Origin: an uncultured Ardenticatenia bacterium
GTDB taxonomy: Bacteria > Chloroflexota > Anaerolineae > Promineifilales > Promineifilaceae
Assembly: GCA_937858165.1 (NCBI GenBank)
Contig: CALLZA010000591.1
Span: 1-5,172, forward strand
Length of the DNA: 5,172 nucleotides
Direction: 5' to 3'
Shown: piece after piece, positions 1 through 5,172 of the stretch
Numbering within the stretch: the first letter of the stretch is position 1
Layout: each line of letters begins with the position of its first letter
The notes under the pieces: model-generated
Database searches by the model: none
Seen by the model: the letters and a program-made list of their open reading frames with translations, nothing else
Told to the model about the DNA's origin: nothing
Made by a program: the position numbers and the translations under genes

Positions 1-75
1 GTGCGGGGCCCCCCCGCGTGCGGCCTAGGCCCGGGTGGACCCCCGACCGCCGTGCGGCCCGGGGCGGGGGGGATG
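1..75. other. Low-complexity, probably unreliable left contig edge
   Basis: This stretch is almost all G and C. It has a C7 run at 9-15 and a G7 run at 66-72, and these form a 9-base inverted repeat (9-17 against 64-72). The 9-mer CGTGCGGCC occurs directly repeated at 17-25 and 51-59. The encoded residues match no family I recognise, whereas the sequence after about base 110 reads like normal protein. Contig ends with homopolymer runs of this kind are prone to indels, so the frame before about base 75 should not be trusted. Confidence 0.5.
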
Positions 76-2079
76 GCCCTGGCCAGCGGCGGGCGGCTGG
101 CCGGGGCGGGGGCGCTGCGTGAAGCGCTGGCCGGGCGAGCGATCACCCCGCTGCCCCGGATGGCGCGGACGGTGGCCCTGCCGGCGACGGGTGGGCGGCG
201 GGGAGCGCCAACGTGGCTGTTGGCAGTCATTGGGCTGGCGGCGGTGGCCATTATTGCCGTGGGGGTCATCTTGCTCCTGCGTGGCCGTAATGGTCCGACG
301 GAGAACGAACCACCGGTGACCATCACAGTTGAAACCGTGGCGGTTGTGAAGAGTGGAGTTGTCGGTGTAACGGCCGAACCGTCGGCCACGGCCTCGCCCA
401 CCGTCGCGCCGACGCGAACGCCCACGCCAACCGCGACGGCGACAGAGCAACCGACGGCGACGGCCACCCCAGCCAATTGGCGCATCGCCGTCCTGCCAGG
501 CGGGGTTGAGAGCGCTCAAGTGCTTGTGCCGGCCGGTGCGTTCATGATGGGCGCCGAGGATGAAGACGCTGACGAAGATGAGGACCCCATCCACGAAGTG
601 CGCCTCGACGCTTTCTGGCTGGATGTCACCGAAGTGACCAACGTCCAGTACGCCGCCTTTGTGGCCGATACGGGCTTTGTCACCGCGGATGAACTGGACG
701 GCGAGGGGTATAGCGTCCTGACCGACACATTTGAGAATGTCCGCGGCGCCAACTGGCGGCATCCACGCGGCCCCGAAAGTGACATCATCGGCCAGGATGA
801 CCTTCCCGTGACGCTGGTCTCCTACGACGATGCCCGCGCCTACTGCACGTGGGCCGGCGGTCGCCTGCCGACGGAGGCGGAGTGGGAGTACGCCGCCCGC
901 GGGCCGAGTGCGCCACTCTACCCCTGGGGCGACGTGTTCTCCGATCAGCGAGTCAACGCCTGCGACCGCAACTGCCCCATGAGTTGGGCCGACGATAGCT
1001 TCAACGATGGCTATACCTTTGCCGCGGCCGTGGGGACGTTCGGCGGCGGCGTAAGTTGGGCCGGCGCGGAGGACATGGCCGGCAACGTGTGGGAGTGGAC
1101 GGCCGACTGGTACGATCCGAACTACTACGCCCGTTCGCCGGTTGACAATCCAGCCGGGCCGAGCGGCAGCGTTGACGAAGACGGCAAGAGTGTGCGCGGC
1201 GGGGCGTGGAGCAGTACCGATCAGGGAGTGCGGTCAACCACGCGCGTGTCAGTCGGGGCGTGGCGGGGGCACTTCGATGTGGGGATTCGTTGCGCCTATG
1301 ATGTGGCTCTTTCCCAATCAGGCGCAGGCCAATCAACCCTCGTCAGCAACACCGATCCGCCACCCGGGACCGACATCCGCTTCGTCGCAGTGCCGACCGG
1401 GCCGTTCGTGCGCGGCTCGACGGCCGATGACCCGCGCGCCTTCGACGACGAATCGCCGCAGCACACGATTGAGATGGACGCCTTCCGTATTGCGCGGACG
1501 GAGACGACGAATCGTGACTTCGCCGGCTGCGTGGCCGCTGGAGCGTGTCGAGCGCTACAGAGCGACGGTAGTGCTACACGCCAGCGCTACTATAGCGCAG
1601 AGGAGTATGCCGAGTTCCCCGTCGTCAATGTGTCGTGGGAGGACGCGGTCGACTTCTGCGAATGGGTGGGCGGTCGTCTGCCGACAGAGGCCGAGTGGGA
1701 GAAGGCCGCGCGCGGCGCGAACGGGTCCCTCTATCCGTGGGGGGATGAAGCGCCCTCATGTGCTCTCGCCAACTTCAACAATTGTGTCGGCGACACCACC
1801 GCAGTTGGAGCGTATCCATCCGGGGCCAGCCCCTACGGCGCTTTGGACATGGCCGGCAACGTCTGGGAATGGGTGGCCGATTGGTACGGAAGCGACTACT
1901 ATGCTGTCGTCCCTAACGCGAACCCGCCTGGCCCGTCAAGTGGCGAAGGGCGCGTCTTCCGCGGTGGGGCTTGGGATGATGAGGCGGGGTTGCTGCGCGC
2001 GGCTTATCGCGACGCCTATCTCGACCGTTCGTTTAACCTAGCTCTGGTTGGCTTCCGCTGCGCCTGGGACGCGGATTGA
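1..2079 (+). CDS. Membrane-anchored tandem FGE/SUMF1-like domain protein, 5'-partial
   Basis: The frame is open from the window edge, so residue numbers here count from base 1. Residues 1-71 are a basic, probably cytoplasmic segment, and 72-93 form one hydrophobic transmembrane helix (WLLAVIGLAAVAIIAVGVIL) flanked by RR and RGR. Residues 122-158 are a Thr/Pro/Ala-rich linker. Two FGE-sulfatase domains (SUMF1 type, C-type-lectin-like fold) follow at about 174-435 and 460-690. Both show the family signatures: a xxG strand near the start, GGRLPTEAEWE (286-296, 557-567), LYPWGD, DMAGNVWEW (358-366, 616-624), RGGAW, and GIRCA or GFRCA at the end. GNVWEW is a calcium-binding segment in characterised FGEs. 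The active-site cysteine pair of true FGE (C-x4-C shortly after RGGSW) is absent in both copies, which read RSTTRVSVGAW and RAAYRDAYL, so a binding or structural role is likelier than formylglycine formation. Methionines at 73 and 160 are possible internal starts. The 71 residues before the helix may instead be the tail of a kinase domain. The family call is firm; the start is unknown. Confidence 0.9.
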   Translation: MRGPPACGLGPGGPPTAVRPGAGGMALASGGRLAGAGALREALAGRAITPLPRMARTVALPATGGRRGAPTWLLAVIGLAAVAIIAVGVILLLRGRNGPTENEPPVTITVETVAVVKSGVVGVTAEPSATASPTVAPTRTPTPTATATEQPTATATPANWRIAVLPGGVESAQVLVPAGAFMMGAEDEDADEDEDPIHEVRLDAFWLDVTEVTNVQYAAFVADTGFVTADELDGEGYSVLTDTFENVRGANWRHPRGPESDIIGQDDLPVTLVSYDDARAYCTWAGGRLPTEAEWEYAARGPSAPLYPWGDVFSDQRVNACDRNCPMSWADDSFNDGYTFAAAVGTFGGGVSWAGAEDMAGNVWEWTADWYDPNYYARSPVDNPAGPSGSVDEDGKSVRGGAWSSTDQGVRSTTRVSVGAWRGHFDVGIRCAYDVALSQSGAGQSTLVSNTDPPPGTDIRFVAVPTGPFVRGSTADDPRAFDDESPQHTIEMDAFRIARTETTNRDFAGCVAAGACRALQSDGSATRQRYYSAEEYAEFPVVNVSWEDAVDFCEWVGGRLPTEAEWEKAARGANGSLYPWGDEAPSCALANFNNCVGDTTAVGAYPSGASPYGALDMAGNVWEWVADWYGSDYYAVVPNANPPGPSSGEGRVFRGGAWDDEAGLLRAAYRDAYLDRSFNLALVGFRCAWDAD
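520..1305 (+). repeat. FGE-like domain copy 1 (within the 1-2079 gene)
   Basis: First of two tandem protein-level copies, residues about 174-435. It opens with VPAGAFMMG and then has a very acidic loop (EDEDADEDEDP, 186-196) before the conserved H-E-V. This copy carries cysteines at 282, 321, 325 and 431. The 321/325 pair (NACDRNC) lies in the middle of the domain rather than at the FGE active-site position. It has a longer middle region than copy 2, including an extra segment around 225-262. Confidence 0.85.
1378..2070 (+). repeat. FGE-like domain copy 2 (within the 1-2079 gene)
   Basis: Second tandem copy, residues about 460-690, opening with VPTGPFVRG. It shares long near-identical blocks with copy 1 (GGRLPTEAEWE-AARG, LYPWGD, DMAGNVWEW-ADWY, then NPxGPS). 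It differs in its cysteines: a C-x5-C at 510/516 and a pair at 587/595 are not in copy 1 and could form disulphides outside the cell. The final GFRCAWD ends just before the stop codon at 2077-2079, so no further domain follows. Confidence 0.85.
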
Positions 2080-2083
2080 GGAT
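2078..2083 (+). promoter_or_regulatory. Weak candidate ribosome-binding site for the vWA gene
   Basis: GAGGAT overlaps the stop codon of the upstream gene and lies 18 bases before the ATG at 2102. That is longer than the usual 5-9 base spacing, so the match may be incidental and translation may be coupled to the upstream gene. No better Shine-Dalgarno-like sequence lies between the two genes. Confidence 0.3.
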
Positions 2084-2101
2084 GATACATCACCCGTCGA
2101 C

Positions 2102-3469
2102 ATGACAGCCCTTGACCTGCACACACACCTCAACCGCCCCACCTACCCCGCGACAGGCCAGCCGCAACTGGTCTACGCCCTGCTGGAAGCGCGGTTGCCC
2201 CGGCGCGGCCCGTCGGCCCCGGTCAACCTGGGGCTGGTCATCGACGTCAGCGCCTCGATGCGCATCCCGCTGTTGTCGCCGGCACAGTTCGAAGAACTGG
2301 CCGGGCAGGGGTTGGTGCACGAGGTCATCGCCGATGGCATTCCGGTCTGGCAGTTCGAGAACGTCACTACGGCGTCGCTGAAGCGCTACCCACGGCCGAT
2401 CGACTTCGTGGCCGAGGCGCTCAAGGTCGTGCTGGAGCAGGCGCGACCGACCGACCGCCTCTCCCTAGTCGCTTTCGCCGCGCGGGCCGAAACGGTACTG
2501 CCGCTGACCCCCGGCAAGGAGAAGCGGCGGCTGAAGCCGGTCATTCAGTCCGTCGGCGCGCTCGCTCTGGGTGACGACACGATGATGGGCGCGGGCATGG
2601 CTCTCAGCTTCCAGGAGCTGCAGCGCGGAGCCGCGCCAGAGTACGCCACGCGCATGATTCTGCTAACCGACGGCTTTACCCGCGACCACGCCAGTTGTCT
2701 GGCCTGGACGGCGCAGGCGGCCGCCGCCGGCTACACCATCAGCACCCTCGGCCTGGGCACGGAGTTCAACGAAGAGCTGCTCATTCCCATGGCCGAGCAG
2801 ACCGGCGGCCGGGCGCATTTCGTGGCCGACCCCGGCCAGTTGCCCGACATCTTCCGCGCCGAGCTGGCCGCGGCCCAGGCCGTCGGCTTTCGGCGCGCCG
2901 AGTTGAAGCTGCAGCTGACGCCCGGCGTGGAGCTGCGGCGCGTGACGCGTGTCAAGCCGGCGTTGGCCCGCGTCAATCCGGGGCCGAACACCGGCGGCAG
3001 CTACGCCCTCCCCCTGGGCGACATGGAGTGGGACGCGCCGCCGGCCTTCCTGCTGGAGTTGATCGTCCCGGCGCGGGCGGCGGGCGAGTACCGGCTGGCC
3101 CAGGCGGTGCTGAGCAGCGACCCGGTCGGCGCGGGACGCGTGACGGCGCGGGCCGACTTGGTGGGCCAGTTCATCGGTGGCGCGGCGGCCGATGTGGGTG
3201 CCGACCAGCGGGTGATGGGCTACGTCGAGCGCGTCGTGGCCTTCAATCTGCAGACGCGCGCCCTGGAAGAGGCCGCCGCGGGCGATGTCGAGACAGCGAC
3301 GCGCCGCCTGCACGCCGCCGCGACCCGCTTGCTGGACATGGGCGAGACGAAGCTGGCCCGTACCTTGCAGCAACAGGCCCAGGCGCTTGAAGGGCGCGCC
3401 AAACTCGACGCCACGGCCACCAAAGAGCTACAATACGCCACGCGCCAGTTGACGCGAAAGTTGCCGTAG
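2102..3469 (+). CDS. Cytoplasmic von Willebrand factor type A (vWA) domain protein
   Basis: A complete 455-residue protein with no signal peptide or membrane helix. An N-terminal strand region (about 5-40) leads to a vWA domain (about 41-257) with an intact metal-ion-dependent adhesion site: D48-x-S50-x-S52 in LVIDVSASM, T160 in GDDTMMGAGM, and D190 in MILLTDG. The stretch TISTLGLGTEFNEELL (212-227) is the usual late strand and helix of stand-alone bacterial vWA proteins. Residues about 54-98 are an insertion between the first MIDAS loop and the following helix. Residues 258-345 look like a beta-sandwich, and 370-455 are helical and rich in Ala, Gln, Arg and Leu, perhaps TPR-like or coiled coil. 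An in-frame TTG at 2048 would add 18 residues but lies inside the upstream gene with no ribosome-binding site, so ATG 2102 is preferred. The gap to the upstream gene is 22 bases. Such proteins usually bind partners through the metal site; the partner here is unknown, but the adjacent kinase is the obvious candidate. Confidence 0.92.
   Translation: MTALDLHTHLNRPTYPATGQPQLVYALLEARLPRRGPSAPVNLGLVIDVSASMRIPLLSPAQFEELAGQGLVHEVIADGIPVWQFENVTTASLKRYPRPIDFVAEALKVVLEQARPTDRLSLVAFAARAETVLPLTPGKEKRRLKPVIQSVGALALGDDTMMGAGMALSFQELQRGAAPEYATRMILLTDGFTRDHASCLAWTAQAAAAGYTISTLGLGTEFNEELLIPMAEQTGGRAHFVADPGQLPDIFRAELAAAQAVGFRRAELKLQLTPGVELRRVTRVKPALARVNPGPNTGGSYALPLGDMEWDAPPAFLLELIVPARAAGEYRLAQAVLSSDPVGAGRVTARADLVGQFIGGAAADVGADQRVMGYVERVVAFNLQTRALEEAAAGDVETATRRLHAAATRLLDMGETKLARTLQQQAQALEGRAKLDATATKELQYATRQLTRKLP
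2261..2395 (+). other. Insertion inside the vWA domain after the first MIDAS motif
   Basis: Residues about 54-98 of the vWA protein separate DVSASM from the helix FVAEALKVVLEQ. In most vWA domains only a few residues lie between these elements. The insertion begins RIPLLSPAQFEELAGQG, continues with a hydrophobic strand-like part (IADGIPVWQF), and ends KRYPRPID. It would project next to the metal site, where it could shape or cover the partner-binding face. The boundaries are estimated by eye. Confidence 0.55.
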
Positions 3470-3476
3470 TCACGAC

Positions 3477-3483
3477 AGGAGGT
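3477..3483 (+). promoter_or_regulatory. Strong Shine-Dalgarno with unusually short spacing
   Basis: AGGAGGT is a near-perfect anti-Shine-Dalgarno match, but only two bases lie between AGGAGG and the ATG at 3485, much closer than the typical 5-9. The start cannot move: the vWA stop codon (3467-3469) is in the same frame with no start codon after it, and the first zinc-ribbon cysteine is residue 3. Initiation may therefore depend partly on ribosomes terminating on the vWA gene 15 bases upstream. Confidence 0.7.
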
Positions 3484-3484
3484 C

Positions 3485-5031
3485 ATGAACTGCCCCAACT
3501 GCTCCGCCGACAACCGACCGGGAGCGACCTTTTGCGGTTCCTGCGGTCGGCCGCTGCGGGTCGACCTGCTGCCGGTTTGCGATGCCTGCAACGCGGCGCT
3601 GCGGGTCGGGGCGCGCTTCTGCCACCGCTGCGGGCGCACGTTGAGCGCGGTCGTGGGGGCCGAACTGGCGCTGCCGGTCGAGGTGTCGTCACCCATCGCC
3701 GGGCCACAGCCGGCTGAGCCACAATCGTCAGCCATTTCGCTGCCGGGCGTCGCGGCCGAGGCTGTCTGCCCCAACTGCGGCCAGGCCAACCGCACTGCCG
3801 CCCGCTTTTGCCACGCCTGCCGCGCGCCGCTGCTGGTCGCGTGTGGGCAGTGCGGGCAGGAGAATCGTGTCGCGGCCCGCTTCTGCCGGGAGTGCGGCGC
3901 GCTGCTGGCGGGGGGCGGGTCACCACTGGCCGCCGAGCCTGCCGACCGCGTGCCCACCGACGGCGCGCTGCCCATCACCACCAAACCGCCGCCGCCGCGC
4001 TCCGCGCCAATCGTCTGCGAGTTCTGCGGCGGGGCCATCCACGGCGGAGCGCGCTTCTGCCCCCACTGTGGCCACTCGCCCACGTCGCGCCAGTTGGCCG
4101 TGGCCGACAAGTTCATTACCGGCCAGATGCCCCAGGGTTACCTGGTGCGCGGCAGCGATGGGACCGAGTACATGGTGCTGCGTCTCATCGCCGAGGGGGG
4201 GATGGGCGCGGTGTACGAGATCGGCCGCCTGAGCGACGGCACGCACTGGGCCATGAAGGAGATGAGCGAGACGGCCCTGGCCCGCGGCGACCGCGTTAAG
4301 ACGGTGGCTCAGTTCCGCGAAGAGGCGGATCTGTTGCGCGCCCTGCGCCACGAGAACCTGCCCCGCGTCGTTGACGTCTTCGAGGCCAGCCACCGCCACT
4401 TCCTGGTTATGGAACTGATCGAGGGTCAAACGCTCAATCAGTTGCTCGACGCCCACGGCGGGCCGCTGCCGGAGCGGGACGTGGTTGATTGGGGGGCGCA
4501 ACTGTGCCGCGTGTTGGCCTTCCTTCACAGCCGCAACCCGCCCATCATCTACCGCGACCTGAAGCCCGACAACATCATGGTCGAAACGGCTGGCGGCCGG
4601 GTCAAGCTGATCGACTTCGGCATCGCCCGCCGCTTCAAGGGCGGCAAACGCAGCGACACATTCATGCTGGGGACGCGCGGCTACGCGGCGCCGGAGCAGT
4701 TCGGCAAGGCCGAGAGTGACGCTCGCACCGACCTCTACGCATTGGGGGCGACGCTCCACCACTTGCTGACGCACGAGAACCCGACCAGCCGCAAGATGTT
4801 CGACTTCCCGGCGCTGGCGAGCTATGCGCACCTGAAGCTCTCGCGCCGGACGTGCGAGGCGATCGACGCCGCCCTGCAACCCATCCCCGACGTCCGCCCG
4901 CCCGACGCCGCCTCGCTCTATAAGGCGCTGACCGGCCGCACCATGCCGCCGCCGCCGCCGGCCACCGCGCCGGCGTCCGTCGTCGCGCCGCCCGCCGCGG
5001 CCGACGGGCAACGCCGCGCTCCAGCCCTGAC
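3485..5031 (+). CDS. Penta-zinc-ribbon Ser/Thr protein kinase, 3'-partial
   Basis: About 515 genuine residues; the gene is cut by the contig end. Residues 1-200 hold five C-x2-C...C-x2-C zinc ribbons. Their cysteines are 3/6/17/20, 32/35/46/49, 95/98/109/112, 120/123/134/137 and 178/181/192/195. A kinase domain of the bacterial PknB-like (Hanks-type) family follows at about 229-485. It has a glycine loop AEGGMGAVY (236-244, first Gly replaced by Ala), catalytic Lys258 (WAMKEM), helix-C Glu280 (FREEA), a catalytic loop YRDLKPDN (Asp358, Lys360, Asn363; Tyr in place of the usual His), DFG at 377-379, activation loop Thr392, APE at 402-404, subdomain IX Asp416 and the C-lobe Arg471. All catalytic residues are present, so an active ATP-dependent kinase is expected. 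After about residue 487 a Pro/Ala-rich linker begins (MPPPPPATAPA), which in this family often leads to a membrane helix and a sensor domain, here missing. The frame stays open through the adapter sequence from 5032 on, so residues after about 515 are false. The gene starts 15 bases after the vWA gene, probably in the same transcript. Confidence 0.93.
3491..4069 (+). repeat. Array of five zinc ribbons (protein-level repeat)
   Basis: Five modules of the form C-x2-C-x10-C-x2-C at 3491-3544, 3578-3631, 3767-3820, 3842-3895 and 4016-4069, all 18 residues from first to last cysteine. The second half of modules 2-5 repeats GARFC or AARFC before the last C-x2-C pair, and the DNA there keeps a recognisable repeated core. 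Modules 1-2 and 3-4 are closely spaced pairs like double zinc ribbons (DZANK type). Module 5 is separated by a Pro-rich linker and sits about 33 residues before the kinase domain. Confidence 0.9.
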
Positions 5032-5101
5032 CTGTCTCTTATACACATCTGACGCTGCCGACGAGCGATCTAGTGTAGATCTCGGTGGTCGCCGTATCAT
5101 T
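5032..5101. other. Nextera/Tn5 sequencing adapter (read-through contamination)
   Basis: Positions 5032-5050 are exactly CTGTCTCTTATACACATCT, the 19-base Tn5 mosaic end in read-through orientation. Positions 5051-5064 (GACGCTGCCGACGA) are the Nextera read-1 side linker. Positions 5065-5072 (GCGATCTA) are the reverse complement of i5 index TAGATCGC, which I recall as N501/S501. Positions 5073-5101 are the reverse complement of the 29-base Illumina P5 primer, from GTGTAGATCTC to GTATCATT. All parts are in order without gaps. This is library-construction sequence, not biology, and should be trimmed. Confidence 0.99.
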
Positions 5102-5172
5102 AAAAAAAAAACAACGAGATCAAAAGACACAAAGACACAACCACGAGAAGCAAACAAGCACGACAAGAAGCA
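5102..5172. other. Post-adapter poly-A and A/C-rich sequencer noise
   Basis: A run of ten A (5102-5111) directly follows the end of the P5 sequence. The remaining 61 bases are mostly A and C with some G and contain a single T, at 5120. This is the output expected when a read continues past the end of the library molecule. It bears no relation to the GC-rich genome before 5032 and encodes nothing. Confidence 0.95.

Noticed and set aside
410..475. GC-rich ACG/GCG-type codon repeats as a DNA-level repeat or CRISPR-like array
   Set aside because: The pattern is explained by a Thr/Pro/Ala-rich linker in the coding frame. There are no regular repeat units and no spacers.
25..762. Minus-strand open frame of 245 residues
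   Set aside because: It is antisense to the membrane helix, linker and first FGE-like domain. Its Arg/Gly-rich stretch is the complement of the Thr/Pro linker codons.
1142..2041. Alternative + strand frame of 299 residues
   Set aside because: It overlaps the second FGE-like domain in another frame and has no recognisable motifs, whereas the chosen frame carries a continuous conserved family sequence.
2048..2101. TTG at 2048 as the start of the vWA protein
   Set aside because: It would overlap the upstream gene by 32 bases with no Shine-Dalgarno, and the added 18 residues look unstructured. ATG 2102 places the first conserved strand near the N-terminus.
3220..4116. Minus-strand open frame of 298 residues
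   Set aside because: It spans the vWA-kinase junction antisense to both and shows only mirror-image repeats (QKRA, PQ, HCPH) created by the zinc-ribbon codons.
3920..5011. Long open frame on the minus strand (363 residues)
   Set aside because: It lies opposite the kinase gene, which has all its family motifs. The minus translation is rich in Arg, Ala, Gly and Val with no recognisable domain, as expected for antisense frames in high-GC DNA.
5032..5050. Tn5 mosaic end as a sign of a natural transposon
   Set aside because: The 19 bases are followed exactly by the Nextera linker, an index and the P5 primer, so this is in vitro tagmentation sequence. No transposase gene or second end is present.
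5102..5111. Poly-A run as a terminator tail or T-tract on the minus strand
   Set aside because: No GC-rich hairpin belongs to it, and it lies directly after adapter sequence as run-off signal.

Overview
The window looks like one end-to-end metagenomic or draft-assembly contig of high-GC bacterial DNA. It carries three co-directional genes on the + strand, packed like an operon. The family mix is eukaryotic-like Ser/Thr kinase, stand-alone von Willebrand A (vWA) protein and a membrane-anchored formylglycine-generating-enzyme-like (FGE/SUMF1-type) repeat protein. Together with the Thr/Pro/Ala-rich extracytoplasmic linker and the GC-biased third positions, this suggests a filamentous or Anaerolineae-like member of the Chloroflexota. 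That assignment is inference from style; no taxonomic marker is present.

Layout: positions 1-2079 hold the 3' part of a gene whose true start is off the left edge or obscured by poor sequence. It encodes a short cytoplasmic segment, one transmembrane helix, a Thr/Pro linker and two tandem FGE-like domains. Positions 2102-3469 hold a complete 455-residue cytoplasmic vWA protein with an intact MIDAS metal site and an unusual insertion after the first MIDAS strand. Positions 3485-5031 hold the 5' part of a Ser/Thr kinase preceded by five four-cysteine zinc ribbons. The gaps between the genes are 22 and 15 bases, and no promoter or terminator is visible between them.

The last 141 bases are not genomic. 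Positions 5032-5101 are a full Nextera/Tn5 read-through adapter: mosaic end, linker, an 8-base i5 index and the reverse complement of the Illumina P5 primer. Positions 5102-5172 are the poly-A and A/C-rich noise that a sequencer reports after running off a short fragment. The kinase reading frame runs open through all of this, so any protein predicted past about residue 515 is artefactual. The first ~75 bases also look unreliable because of C7 and G7 runs and short repeats.

Working hypothesis: the three genes form one signalling module. The kinase phosphorylates partners inside the cell, the vWA protein acts as a metal-dependent scaffold, and the FGE-like repeat protein displays a ligand-binding or structural module outside the membrane. 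It may itself be the tail of a second kinase cut off at the left edge. Neither FGE-like domain retains the catalytic cysteine pair, so sulfatase activation is unlikely.
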